Part shown: positions 25,540 to 34,180 of the stretch, piece by piece
Numbering within the stretch: the stretch's first letter is position 1
Layout of the letters: each line of letters opens with the position of its first letter
NCBI RefSeq assembly: GCF_026239655.1
Contig: NZ_JAPIVO010000007.1
Coordinates: 372,001 to 436,000, forward strand
Length of the DNA stretch: 64,000 nucleotides
DNA from: Pedobacter sp. MR2016-24
GTDB lineage: Bacteria > Bacteroidota > Bacteroidia > Sphingobacteriales > Sphingobacteriaceae
Direction: 5' to 3'
Notes under the pieces: generated by a model
What the model was told of the DNA's origin: nothing
Seen by the model: the letters and a program-made list of their open reading frames with translations, nothing else
Databases searched by the model: none
Made by a program: the position numbers and the translations under genes

Positions 25540-26505
25540 TTGAAAAGTAAAAAATCGATTATAGAGGCTGGAATCAACACTTTACAGTTGGAAGCGCAGG
25601 CAATTCTAGGTCTGCTGCCGCACATAAATGATGATTTTGCTGCTATTGTAGACCATATTATAGCTGGAAAAGGTCGTGTGATTATCACCGGAATAGGTAA
25701 AAGCGCCATTATCGCGCAGAAAATAGCGGCAACTTTCAATTCTACTGGCACGCCGGCAAGCTATATGCATGCCTCAGATGCTGTTCATGGCGACCTTGGA
25801 ATGATCCAGAAAAGTGATATCATTATTTGCATTTCCAAGAGTGGAAATACCCCTGAAATCAAGGTTCTTGCTCCGCATTTAAAACAGTCCGGCAACCTGC
25901 TGATCGGCATGGTGGGCCAGCTCGAATCTGAACTGGCGAAACAGGCAGATCTTATCCTCAATACTACAGTAGACAAAGAAGCCTGCCCAAATAATCTGGC
26001 CCCGACAACAAGTACTACCGCACAGCTTGCTATGGGTGATGCATTGGCTGTAGCCCTTTTACATGCACGTGAATTTAACTCCGAAGATTTTGCACGCTTC
26101 CACCCGGGTGGTTCATTGGGCAAAAAACTGTATTTGAAGGTTTGGGAACTGGCTGAGCGGAATCCAAAACCAGTCATCTCAGCAGATGCTTCGGTCAAAG
26201 ATGTAATTATCGCAATTAGCAAAAACCGTTTGGGTGCTGTAGTTGTTACTGATGGGAATCATGTGATGGGAATCATTACGGATGGCGATATCCGGAGAAT
26301 GCTGGAAAACCATCCCAGCTTAACCGGCATCACAGCTAATGATATTATGAATAAAAATCCTAAGACTGTAGACAAGGACATTTTAGCCGCCACTGCCTTC
26401 GAGATGATCAGGCAATTCAACATTACACAATTACTGGTTACTGATGCTGATGGATACGTTGGTATCGTACATTTACATGACCTTTTACAGGAAGGTTTAA
26501 TTTAA
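25540..26505 (+). CDS. kdsD: Arabinose-5-phosphate isomerase (KdsD/KpsF), TTG start
   Basis: The 321-aa protein has an SIS domain (about 35-175, with GIGKSAIIAQK and the SKSGNTPE phosphosugar loop) and two CBS domains (about 205-320, with GIITDGDIRRML). It isomerises ribulose-5-phosphate to arabinose-5-phosphate, the KdsA substrate. The start appears to be TTG: the frame has a stop at 25519-25521 and no ATG between it and the conserved SIS sequence. It is followed 18 bp later by the mannose-1-phosphate guanylyltransferase gene. Confidence 0.95.
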   Translation: MKSKKSIIEAGINTLQLEAQAILGLLPHINDDFAAIVDHIIAGKGRVIITGIGKSAIIAQKIAATFNSTGTPASYMHASDAVHGDLGMIQKSDIIICISKSGNTPEIKVLAPHLKQSGNLLIGMVGQLESELAKQADLILNTTVDKEACPNNLAPTTSTTAQLAMGDALAVALLHAREFNSEDFARFHPGGSLGKKLYLKVWELAERNPKPVISADASVKDVIIAISKNRLGAVVVTDGNHVMGIITDGDIRRMLENHPSLTGITANDIMNKNPKTVDKDILAATAFEMIRQFNITQLLVTDADGYVGIVHLHDLLQEGLI

Positions 26506-26523
26506 TTTATCTCTAATTCTAAA

Positions 26524-27615
26524 ATGAATAAAGACAATTTTGCATTAATCATGGCCGGTGGCGTTGGAAGCCGCTTTTGGCCGGTAAGCAGAGTAGAACA
26601 TCCAAAACAGTTCATAGACTTTTTTGGTGTTGGAAAAACACTTATCCAAAGTACATACGAACGTTTTTTAAGAATATGCCCACCTGAAAATATATTCATT
26701 GTAACCAATGAAATCTATACGGACCTGATCAAAAAGCAGTTGCCAAATCTGGATGATAACCAAATTCTGGCTGAACCCATTATGAGGAATACAGCACCTT
26801 GTATTGCTTATGGATCTATGAAAATTGCCGAGATCAACCCCAATGCAAATATTGTTGTTGCGCCATCTGACCATACGATTTCTGATATCGACGGTTTTGT
26901 AGCCGCGATTGAGCAATCGTTGCAGGCAGCATCTGAAAACGACTGCCTGATCACATTGGGTATCAAACCAAGCAGACCGGATACAGGTTATGGTTATATC
27001 CAGTATATGGAAAATACGCTCCCCGCTGATCAGCAAATCCATAAGGTAAAGATTTTCACAGAAAAACCTAACCTGGAACTGGCAAAGTCATTTGTACAGA
27101 GCGGTGACTTTCTCTGGAATGCGGGAATCTTTATCTGGTCGGCCGCCGCAATTAACAATGCATTCAGTAAACACCTGCCGGATATGTATGATATTTTCCA
27201 TTTAGGCAGTTCTGTATACAATACGGCAGAAGAAAAAGGGTTTATCAATAATGCTTATTTGCAATGCACTAACATATCTATTGATTTCGCAATTATGGAA
27301 AAGGCAGATAATGTATATGTGTTGCCTACCGACTTCGGCTGGTCAGATTTAGGCACCTGGGCTTCTATCTATGATATGGCAGAGAAAGATTATGTAGGCA
27401 ATGCAGTGATTCCCTCAGAACAGGTAATGATGTTCAATTCCTCGAACTGTATGGTAAATGTACCTGAGGATAAACTGGTTATCCTTCAGGGTTTACACGA
27501 CTATATTGTAGTGGAATCTAATAACACCCTGTTGATTTGCCCGAGAACAGAAGAGCAGAGTGTTAAACAGATTGTGGCAGATGTAAAGTCTAATTTCGGA
27601 AATAAGTTTATTTAA
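26524..27615 (+). CDS. manC: Mannose-1-phosphate guanylyltransferase
   Basis: The 363-aa protein has the nucleotidyltransferase signature ALIMAGGVGSRFWPVSR (about 7-23), the HPKQF motif, VAPSDH (about 118), and FTEKP plus WNAGIF (about 178 and 198). It makes GDP-mannose for surface polysaccharides. It lacks the C-terminal phosphomannose isomerase domain of bifunctional ManC/AlgA, so it is a single-function enzyme. It is probably co-transcribed with kdsD and overlaps the convergent rlmB gene by 4 bp. Confidence 0.93.
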   Translation: MNKDNFALIMAGGVGSRFWPVSRVEHPKQFIDFFGVGKTLIQSTYERFLRICPPENIFIVTNEIYTDLIKKQLPNLDDNQILAEPIMRNTAPCIAYGSMKIAEINPNANIVVAPSDHTISDIDGFVAAIEQSLQAASENDCLITLGIKPSRPDTGYGYIQYMENTLPADQQIHKVKIFTEKPNLELAKSFVQSGDFLWNAGIFIWSAAAINNAFSKHLPDMYDIFHLGSSVYNTAEEKGFINNAYLQCTNISIDFAIMEKADNVYVLPTDFGWSDLGTWASIYDMAEKDYVGNAVIPSEQVMMFNSSNCMVNVPEDKLVILQGLHDYIVVESNNTLLICPRTEEQSVKQIVADVKSNFGNKFI

Positions 27616-28382
27616 CCGTTTGTGCGTTGTCTGATGGCTTCGTACAAAATCACACCAGTGGAAACCGACACATTTAGCGAACCTATCTCACCAAACATTG
27701 GGATCTTTGCTAAGTGGTTGGCCATCCGCATAATTTCATTCGAGATTCCTTCATCTTCTGCACCCATTACTATCGCTGTAGGTACAGTATAATCAGGTGC
27801 ATAAATCAGGTCGCTTGTTTTTTCGGTACATGCTACAATCTGCAATCCGCATTCCTGTAAAAACAATGCCGTTTTATGCAGGTTTTCATGTCGGCAAACC
27901 GGTATGGTAAATAAGGCGCCTGCCGATGTTTTGATCGCATCCGCATTGATTTGTGCAGAGTTTTTAGTCGGCACTATAATGGCATGAACACCTGTACAGG
28001 CAGCAGTCCTTGCAATAGCACCCATATTTCTAACGTCAGTAATGCCATCCAAAATCAGCACCAGCGGCGTCTCCCCTTTTTCATAAATTGCAGGAATGAT
28101 ATCCTCTATCTTCTGGAAGGTAATCGCAGAAATAACGGCAATGACACCCTGATGATTTTTAAGGGTCATTCTGTTCAGCTTTTCTACGGGAACATTGTGT
28201 ACCGGAACATCTATGGTCTTTATAAGGCCTTTTAACTCTGGAATGATATCTCCTGTTAACCCTCTCTGAATATATATACTTTCAATATCCTTACCAGCTT
28301 TAATTGCTTCTATTACAGCTCTGATACCGAATACAAACTCGTTATTTTCTTTAGGTCTGGATGACCTTCTAAAGTTTTCCAT
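27612..28382 (-). CDS. rlmB: 23S rRNA (guanosine-2'-O-)-methyltransferase RlmB
   Basis: The 256-aa SpoU-family SPOUT methyltransferase starts with an N-terminal substrate-binding domain (FVFGIRAVIEAIKAG) and carries the knot motifs LDGITDVRNMGAIARTA (about 112-128), VMGAEDEGIS (about 205) and LNVSVSTGVILYEAIR (about 235). It methylates G2251 of 23S rRNA. Its stop overlaps the convergent guanylyltransferase gene by 4 bp, with no terminator in between. A -7 box on the minus strand at 28400-28407 may drive it. Confidence 0.93.
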   Translation of the reverse strand: MENFRRSSRPKENNEFVFGIRAVIEAIKAGKDIESIYIQRGLTGDIIPELKGLIKTIDVPVHNVPVEKLNRMTLKNHQGVIAVISAITFQKIEDIIPAIYEKGETPLVLILDGITDVRNMGAIARTAACTGVHAIIVPTKNSAQINADAIKTSAGALFTIPVCRHENLHKTALFLQECGLQIVACTEKTSDLIYAPDYTVPTAIVMGAEDEGISNEIMRMANHLAKIPMFGEIGSLNVSVSTGVILYEAIRQRTNG

Positions 28383-28399
28383 TGATTCTAATTAGCCTG

Positions 28400-28407
28400 C
28401 AAAAATA
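28400..28407 (-). promoter_or_regulatory. Possible -7 box for rlmB
   Basis: CAAAAATA on the plus strand reads TATTTTTG on the minus strand, an exact TAnnTTTG, 17 bp before the rlmB ATG. No clear -33 element was found. Confidence 0.35.
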
Positions 28408-28504
28408 GATGAAATATCGGAAATTTAAGCATCCGGCTGAAATGACAGCTTCATCATGCTGCAAAATGTGTATAAAGAAATCCTGACAGGAGTAAATTTT
28501 TCTT

Positions 28505-28512
28505 TATTTTTG
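28505..28512 (+). promoter_or_regulatory. TAnnTTTG -7 box abutting dnaB
   Basis: An exact TATTTTTG lies 5 bp before the first dnaB ATG. Transcription would begin at or just after that ATG, so the second ATG at 28524 may be used, or the message is leaderless. A CTGACA is present 16 bp upstream of the box. Confidence 0.4.
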
Positions 28513-28517
28513 CACCT

Positions 28518-30098
28518 ATGAATATGGATAACGGCACACAGGGACAAGACAGGCAAAATTTCACATCTTCAAGAAAAAACAGGTTAAACAATCCGACAAT
28601 GAACATGGGAGGCAAGATTCCCCCGCAGGCAATTGATCTGGAGGAAGCTGTTCTTGGCGCACTGATGCTGGAAAAGGATGCACTATCAACTGTAATTGAT
28701 ATTCTTAAGCCTGATGTATTTTATCATGAGGCACATAAAAAGATATTTGAAGCCATTGCATTGTTGTTCCAGAAGTCTAAACCGGTAGATATATTAACGG
28801 TAACTTCTGAATTAAGAACATTAGGCACACTGGAAATGGTTGGGGGAGCTTATTATGTAACCAATCTGACCAACCGTGTGGCTTCAGCTGCAAATATCGA
28901 ATACCATGCACGTATTATCTCACAGAAATATATTCAGCGGGAACTGATCAGGATTTCTTCAGAAATTATCCAGAATGCTTATGAAGACACTACGGATATT
29001 TTCGATTTGCTGGATACTGCTGAAAAAGGACTGTTTGACATTGCGCAGAACAATCTGCGCAGGGACACCCAGAAAATGGACGAGATCATTAAACAATCTT
29101 TGGCTACGCTGGAAGAGTTGAGAACAAAGTCTGATGGTTTAACGGGTGTACCTTCCGGATTTACGGCATTGGACAGGATAACAGGCGGATGGCAACCTTC
29201 AGATTTGGTGATTATCGCGGCCCGTCCTGCGATGGGTAAAACAGCTTTTGTATTAACCTGCGCACGGAATGCTTCAGTGGATTTTAAAAAGCCGACAGTT
29301 GTATTTTCCCTGGAGATGTCATCTGTGCAATTGGTGAATCGTTTGATATCAGGAGAAACTGAAATTGAACAGGAAAAAATAAGAAAAGGAAATTTAGCAG
29401 ATTGGGAATGGCAACAGCTGCACAGCAAGATTAGCACGCTGACTGAAGCCCCCCTGTTGATTGATGATACGCCGGCATTGAATATCTTTGAGTTCAGGGC
29501 AAAATGCAGAAGGTTAAAATCTCAATACGATATACAAATGATTATTATCGATTACCTGCAGTTGATGCATGGTAAAGGTGAAGGCCAGAGTGGTGGTGGT
29601 AACCGGGAGCAGGAGATCGGTAGTATCTCCCGTGCACTGAAATCTGTGGCGAAGGAATTAAACGTTCCTGTACTCGCACTATCACAGTTGAGTCGTGCGG
29701 TAGAAACAAGACCCGGGGTAAACGGTAAAAGACCATTACTATCCGATTTAAGGGAATCTGGTTCCATTGAGCAGGATGCGGATATGGTGCTCTTCCTGTA
29801 CCGTCCTGAATATTATGGAATCACAGAAGATGAGAACGGTCGTTCACAGGCTGGTGTTGGTGAAGTAATTATTGCGAAACACAGGAATGGTGAAACAGGT
29901 ATTGTTCCATTGCGCTTTATCGGTAAGTATGTTAAGTTTACTGACCTTGAAGAGGATTTTATGCCGCCTAGTTCCTTCTCAATGGACAGCCCGAGTGCCG
30001 GCATGATGCCCTCTGCTGATTTTGACAGACCGGCAGGAAATGTAATCATTAAACCATCGCGCATGGATGATATGCATGACGATGATGCTCCTTTTTAA
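28518..30098 (+). CDS. dnaB: Replicative DNA helicase DnaB
   Basis: The 526-aa protein has the N-terminal primase-interaction domain (from IPPQAIDLEEAVLGAL, about 34-140), a linker, and a RecA-like hexameric helicase domain with Walker A ARPAMGKT (about 234-241), Walker B IIIDYLQLM and the C-terminal QDADMVLFLYRPEYY region. No intein is present. It loads at the replication fork. The start codon is uncertain between 28518 and 28524. It converges on chrA with a 23-bp gap. Confidence 0.97.
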   Translation: MNMDNGTQGQDRQNFTSSRKNRLNNPTMNMGGKIPPQAIDLEEAVLGALMLEKDALSTVIDILKPDVFYHEAHKKIFEAIALLFQKSKPVDILTVTSELRTLGTLEMVGGAYYVTNLTNRVASAANIEYHARIISQKYIQRELIRISSEIIQNAYEDTTDIFDLLDTAEKGLFDIAQNNLRRDTQKMDEIIKQSLATLEELRTKSDGLTGVPSGFTALDRITGGWQPSDLVIIAARPAMGKTAFVLTCARNASVDFKKPTVVFSLEMSSVQLVNRLISGETEIEQEKIRKGNLADWEWQQLHSKISTLTEAPLLIDDTPALNIFEFRAKCRRLKSQYDIQMIIIDYLQLMHGKGEGQSGGGNREQEIGSISRALKSVAKELNVPVLALSQLSRAVETRPGVNGKRPLLSDLRESGSIEQDADMVLFLYRPEYYGITEDENGRSQAGVGEVIIAKHRNGETGIVPLRFIGKYVKFTDLEEDFMPPSSFSMDSPSAGMMPSADFDRPAGNVIIKPSRMDDMHDDDAPF

Positions 30099-30121
30099 TT
30101 GAAATTGCTTTAGCTACCTTA

Positions 30122-31321
30122 TCAGATAAAATACCCTAAAAGAATTCCCGCAAGCACAATAAAAGGCGGACTAATTTTAGTGAAATTAAGCACAAGAAAA
30201 GTAACAGCGATAATGGTTACTGATAAAATATCTAAACCTACAGGTTTCATCAGCAGTATAAATGCCGCAATGATGAAACCTACGCTTACCGCATTAATCC
30301 CGGATAAGGAATGCTTTATCCGGGTTATTTTTTTCAGGTCTTCCCAGAAAGGGACGATAAACAAGACCAAAATCAGTCCTGGCAGGTTAATACCGATTAC
30401 GCCCACAATCCCCCCCACTAGCTGTCCATAAATACCGTAACCAAAGTTCTTCATACTTAAAGTACCAAGATAGCTGGTAAATGAAAATGTTGGTCCGGGT
30501 AATGCCTGCTGTAAGGCAAATCCGGAAAGAAATTCCGGAGCCGTAAGGTAATGTTTCATCTGTACAAATTCGGTAAACATCAAAGGCACCAGCACCTGTC
30601 CCCCGCCAAAGATCAGGATCCCGTTCCTGTAAAAATTCTCAAACAGACGGATCGGCAGGCTGAATGGTGAAGTTCTGTTGATAATTGCACCGAGCAAAGC
30701 CAGTAATAACAGGAGTCCGATAAAATAAATCAGTTTCCTCGGATTCACATTCGAGAATAACCTGACCCTGATATCGCTTTCCTCCCTGGGCGTTTCCAGA
30801 GCAGAAGAGATCATCCCACCAATTAATATGGCAAGAGGAAAAACATAGGCATTCCTTAATACTAAAGTGGCTATAACTGCTGCTACAGCTAAAAAAACAG
30901 CTACCTGCGAAACCAATACCTTTCTGGAGAGATTATAAGCACCAAAAGCTACGATACCCAATGCGATAGGTTGTATATACTTTAGTATCACAATAAATTT
31001 TTCTTTCTGATCCAGCGCCGCAAAGCTGATGGCAGCGAAAGTCATCACCGCTGCAGAAGGAATGATCCAGATCAGAAAGGTCAGGATAGAAAGCCTGATC
31101 CCTCCTACTTTATAGGCGATTCCCACTAATGTTTGCGTAGAAGCCGGCCCGGGCAGTACCTGCGCCAAAGCATTCAATTCCAGTAGTTCTTCTTCTGAAA
31201 TATAATGATTGTTCTTTACAAAGAATTTCAGCAGTAATGATATATGTGCCTGCGCACCGCCAAAAGCAGTGAGGGTAAACAGGAAAACATCTTTGATAAA
31301 TAATAACTGTCGCTTTGCCAT
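30122..31321 (-). CDS. chrA: Chromate transporter, ChrA (CHR) family
   Basis: The 399-aa membrane protein has two homologous halves, each with the CHR pattern: FTLTAFGGAQAHISLL with VLPGPASTQT in the first half (about 12-60), and FGGGQVLVPLM with QQALPGPTFSFTSYLG in the second (about 215-270). Members export chromate or import sulphate at the inner membrane. Bidomain length is normal. It follows a TPR gene by 6 bp on the same strand; no chrB-type regulator is nearby. Confidence 0.9.
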   Translation of the reverse strand: MAKRQLLFIKDVFLFTLTAFGGAQAHISLLLKFFVKNNHYISEEELLELNALAQVLPGPASTQTLVGIAYKVGGIRLSILTFLIWIIPSAAVMTFAAISFAALDQKEKFIVILKYIQPIALGIVAFGAYNLSRKVLVSQVAVFLAVAAVIATLVLRNAYVFPLAILIGGMISSALETPREESDIRVRLFSNVNPRKLIYFIGLLLLLALLGAIINRTSPFSLPIRLFENFYRNGILIFGGGQVLVPLMFTEFVQMKHYLTAPEFLSGFALQQALPGPTFSFTSYLGTLSMKNFGYGIYGQLVGGIVGVIGINLPGLILVLFIVPFWEDLKKITRIKHSLSGINAVSVGFIIAAFILLMKPVGLDILSVTIIAVTFLVLNFTKISPPFIVLAGILLGYFI

Positions 31322-31327
31322 TCTTCC

Positions 31328-31663
31328 CTAATCGTCCTCGTAGTCTAAACCGGTTGCGTGGTTATAAGCGCCCTGTAATTCTGAAAATGCGTGTCTGTTA
31401 CCTTTCTGACGTGCATTTTCCATACCCAACTGATAAATTTCGATGGCTTTTTCCGACTGCTGATGTTTTTCATACAGTTTGCCAAGATGATAATAGGTAC
31501 CCACATAACCGGGATGTTCTTCAACAAGCTTTAAATAGTAATAAAATGCCTGTTCGGTATCATTCAAAGTGTTATATTCGGTAGCTAAAGCATATAATAT
31601 AAATGGATCGTTAGGTTCGGTTGTTAAAAACGCTAATAACTTGGTCAATCGGGTACTTTGCAT
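31328..31663 (-). CDS. Small TPR-repeat protein
   Basis: The 111-aa protein consists of about three tetratricopeptide repeats (for example FILYALATEYNTLND, YVGTYYHLGKLYE and KAIEIYQLGMENARQKG) with no signal peptide. TPR proteins mediate protein contacts; the partner is unknown. It is encoded just before chrA, 6 bp away, but a functional link is not evident. Confidence 0.85.
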   Translation of the reverse strand: MQSTRLTKLLAFLTTEPNDPFILYALATEYNTLNDTEQAFYYYLKLVEEHPGYVGTYYHLGKLYEKHQQSEKAIEIYQLGMENARQKGNRHAFSELQGAYNHATGLDYEDD

Positions 31664-31685
31664 TTTAAATCCCTGCTTTTTTAAT

Positions 31686-31693
31686 TAGATTTG
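31686..31693 (+). promoter_or_regulatory. TAnnTTTG -7 box for etfB
   Basis: An exact TAGATTTG lies 16 bp before the etfB ATG. A TTTG at 31657-31660 is 25 bp upstream, slightly farther than the usual spacing. Confidence 0.45.
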
Positions 31694-31709
31694 CAAAAAG
31701 ACAATTTTT

Positions 31710-32447
31710 ATGAAAATATTAGTTTGTATCAGTAATGTGCCCGACACAACGACAAAAATAACTTTTACTAACGATAATACACAATTCAATACATCAGGAG
31801 TTTTATATATTGTTAACCCTTATGATGAAATTGCCTTATCGAAAGCTATAGAACTTTGTGAAGGTGGTAAAGGCACAGTAACGGTAGTAAATGTGGGCGA
31901 AAGTGCAACAGATCCTACGGTAAGAAAGGCACTGGCTATTGGTGCAGACGATGCAGTGAGAATTAATGCTGTCCCGCGCGATGCCTATTTTACGGCATTC
32001 CAAATTGCTGAATACGCAAAAACGACAGATTTCGATATGATTCTCTGCGGACGTGAGTCTATTGATTATAATGGTGCACAGGTGGCAGCCATGATCGGTG
32101 AATTGTTGGACATCCCTTCTATTTCCATTATTAAGAAATTGGATTATGATGGTACAACGGCTACAATAGAACGTGAAATTGAAGGTGGTAAGGAAGTTGT
32201 TTCTGTAACTGGTAAATTCGTAGCCAGTTGTGCAGAAGGTGTTTCAGAACCTAAGATTCCAACCATGAGAGGTATCATGTCAGCCAGAACAAAACCTTTA
32301 CAGGTGATCGAAGCTGTAGCTACTGAGGAATTAGCGAAAGTAATTCAGTTTGAAACCCCTGCCCCACGTGGTGCCGTTAAGTTAATTCCGGCGGAAGATG
32401 CAGCTCAGCTTATTGGTTTGCTGCATGAAGAAGCAAAAGTAATCTAA
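31710..32447 (+). CDS. etfB: Electron transfer flavoprotein beta subunit
   Basis: The 245-aa protein has the EtfB fold: MKILVCISNVPDTT at the start, NPYDEIALSKAIEL (about 36-49), GRESIDYNGAQVAAMIGELL (about 112-131) and the AKSAR-like RGIMSARTKPLQV signature (about 185-197). With EtfA it forms an FAD/AMP heterodimer that passes electrons from acyl-CoA dehydrogenases to the quinone pool. The alpha-subunit gene follows 40 bp later. Confidence 0.97.
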   Translation: MKILVCISNVPDTTTKITFTNDNTQFNTSGVLYIVNPYDEIALSKAIELCEGGKGTVTVVNVGESATDPTVRKALAIGADDAVRINAVPRDAYFTAFQIAEYAKTTDFDMILCGRESIDYNGAQVAAMIGELLDIPSISIIKKLDYDGTTATIEREIEGGKEVVSVTGKFVASCAEGVSEPKIPTMRGIMSARTKPLQVIEAVATEELAKVIQFETPAPRGAVKLIPAEDAAQLIGLLHEEAKVI

Positions 32448-32487
32448 GCCGTTCCTGTCCAATTATTTAAATCTAAGAAAAGAATTT

Positions 32488-33459
32488 ATGTCAGTTTTAG
32501 TATATGTAGAGCAAGTAGAAGGCAAGTTCAAGAAGTCTGTTTTTGAGGCAGTTTCTTACGCTAAAGCCATCGCAGATAAACTGGGAACTACGCTTACCGC
32601 TATTTCTATCGGGAATGTAGCGGATAGTGAGCTGAATGCACTTGGTAATTATGGTGCTTCAAAAGTATTGAACGTAGCGGCTGAAGAGTTGAAAAACTTT
32701 GTGAACCAGGCTTATGCTGCAGTGATTGCAGAAGCAGCAACCAAAGAAAGTGCTGACGTAGTGGTTTTGTCTAACTCCTTTTCAGGAAAAGGTCTGGCAC
32801 CACGTGTAGCGGTTAAGTTGAAAGCCGGATTAATTGATGGTGCTACTGAGCTTCCACAGTTAGATGGCGGAAAATTCACGGTTAAAAAAACTGCTTTCTC
32901 CGGAAAAGCGTTCGCAACTACAGAATTAACTTCAGCAGTTAAAGTAATCGCATTAAATCCGAATGCCTTTGGCGTTAAAGATATACCTGTTGAAGTCAGT
33001 ATAGAAAGCTTCAGCCCGGCTGTTAAATCAACGGATCTGCTTGCTATCGTGAAAGATATCATCAGGGCCACTGATAAAGTTTCATTACCTGACGCAGAAT
33101 TGGTTGTATCTGCAGGCAGAGGATTAAAAGGTCCGGAAAATTGGGGTATGATTGAAGAGCTTGCTGGTTTGTTAGGCGCTGCGACAGCATGTTCAAAACC
33201 AGTGTCAGATGCTGACTGGAGACCGCATTCAGAGCACGTTGGCCAAACGGGTATCGCTATCAGTCCAAACTTATACATTGCAATAGGTATTTCAGGAGCA
33301 ATTCAGCATTTAGCTGGAGTAAGCTCATCAAAAGTCATCGTTGTCATCAACAAAGATCCGGAAGCTCCGTTCTTTAAGGTTGCAGATTATGGTATTGTTG
33401 GAGATGCCTTTGAGGTGGTTCCAAAATTAATAGAAGCTTTAAAAGCACATCAGGCTTAA
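32488..33459 (+). CDS. etfA: Electron transfer flavoprotein alpha subunit
   Basis: The 323-aa protein has an N-terminal adenine-nucleotide-hydrolase-like domain and a C-terminal FAD-binding domain with SAGRGLKG (about 211-218), RPHSEHVGQTG (about 247-257), GISGAIQHLAG (about 269-279) and NKDPEAPFFKVADYGIVGD (about 288-306). It partners with the EtfB encoded upstream. Confidence 0.97.
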   Translation: MSVLVYVEQVEGKFKKSVFEAVSYAKAIADKLGTTLTAISIGNVADSELNALGNYGASKVLNVAAEELKNFVNQAYAAVIAEAATKESADVVVLSNSFSGKGLAPRVAVKLKAGLIDGATELPQLDGGKFTVKKTAFSGKAFATTELTSAVKVIALNPNAFGVKDIPVEVSIESFSPAVKSTDLLAIVKDIIRATDKVSLPDAELVVSAGRGLKGPENWGMIEELAGLLGAATACSKPVSDADWRPHSEHVGQTGIAISPNLYIAIGISGAIQHLAGVSSSKVIVVINKDPEAPFFKVADYGIVGDAFEVVPKLIEALKAHQA

Positions 33460-33469
33460 TATAATATTG

Positions 33470-33489
33470 GGCCTGATGTAAGTCAGGCC
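33470..33489 (+). terminator. Weak hairpin after etfA
   Basis: GGCCTGA (33470-33476) pairs with TCAGGCC (33483-33489) around a 6-nt loop. No T-run follows directly, so it may be only a partial terminator or a processing hairpin before the nuclease gene. Confidence 0.4.
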
Positions 33490-33503
33490 TGGTATTCTTT
33501 CAT

Positions 33504-34121
33504 ATGAAAAAAGTAAAACTAGATATCGTAGGTCTATCCTATAGTCAAACCCAATCCGGAGCTTATGCTTTGGTGCTTGGAGAAGTAAACGGCAGAAGAC
33601 GTTTGCCTATCATCATCGGTGCGTTCGAAGCTCAGGCCATTGCCATAGAGATAGAGAAAATGACGCCTAGCAGACCGCTGACGCACGACCTGTTTAAGAC
33701 GTTTGCCCAGACCTATAAAATTGATATTAAGGAGATCCTGATCTACAATCTGGTAGACGGTGTGTTTTTCGCTAAGTTAATTTGTACAAATGGCGAACAA
33801 ACAGAAGAAATCGACGCGAGAACATCTGATGCTATCGCATTGGCAGTACGTTTTAGCGCAACAATATACACTTATGAGTTTATCCTGTCTTCTGCGGGAA
33901 TAGTGATAGAAGGTAACGACTTCCTCTTCCTCGAAAATATGGATAACCTCAGTAAAGAACATGGACAGGAAGATATTGATACTTCTATTCCGGGATCTAA
34001 TTATGGAGCACTCAGCTTAGAAGAGTTGAATCAGAAATTGCAGGAAGCTATTGCTGAAGAAGCTTATGAAAAAGCAGCACGTATCAGAGATGAGCTGAAC
34101 AAAAGAAACTCGTCCCAATAG
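33504..34121 (+). CDS. Bifunctional nuclease (BFN/DUF151) with C-terminal UVR motif
   Basis: The 205-aa protein has a BFN domain (about 1-130, with LPIIIGAFEAQAIAIE and the RTSDAIALAVR motif) followed by a UVR motif (about 170-203, EEAYEKAARIRDELNKR), the coiled hairpin that mediates UvrB/UvrC contacts. BFN proteins have reported RNase and DNase activity. The UVR fusion is a common Bacteroidota arrangement. Its task in the cell is not well defined. Confidence 0.9.
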   Translation: MKKVKLDIVGLSYSQTQSGAYALVLGEVNGRRRLPIIIGAFEAQAIAIEIEKMTPSRPLTHDLFKTFAQTYKIDIKEILIYNLVDGVFFAKLICTNGEQTEEIDARTSDAIALAVRFSATIYTYEFILSSAGIVIEGNDFLFLENMDNLSKEHGQEDIDTSIPGSNYGALSLEELNQKLQEAIAEEAYEKAARIRDELNKRNSSQ

Positions 34122-34180
34122 CTTTTTATTAAATTTTAATACACCTTTATTTATATCAACTCTTTACCTGAATAATTTTT

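Noticed and set aside
32712..33278. Long antisense ORF (188 aa) across etfA
   Set aside because: It lies wholly inside etfA in the opposite frame and has a compositionally biased, Ser/Ala/Pro-rich sequence without a recognisable domain; a typical shadow.
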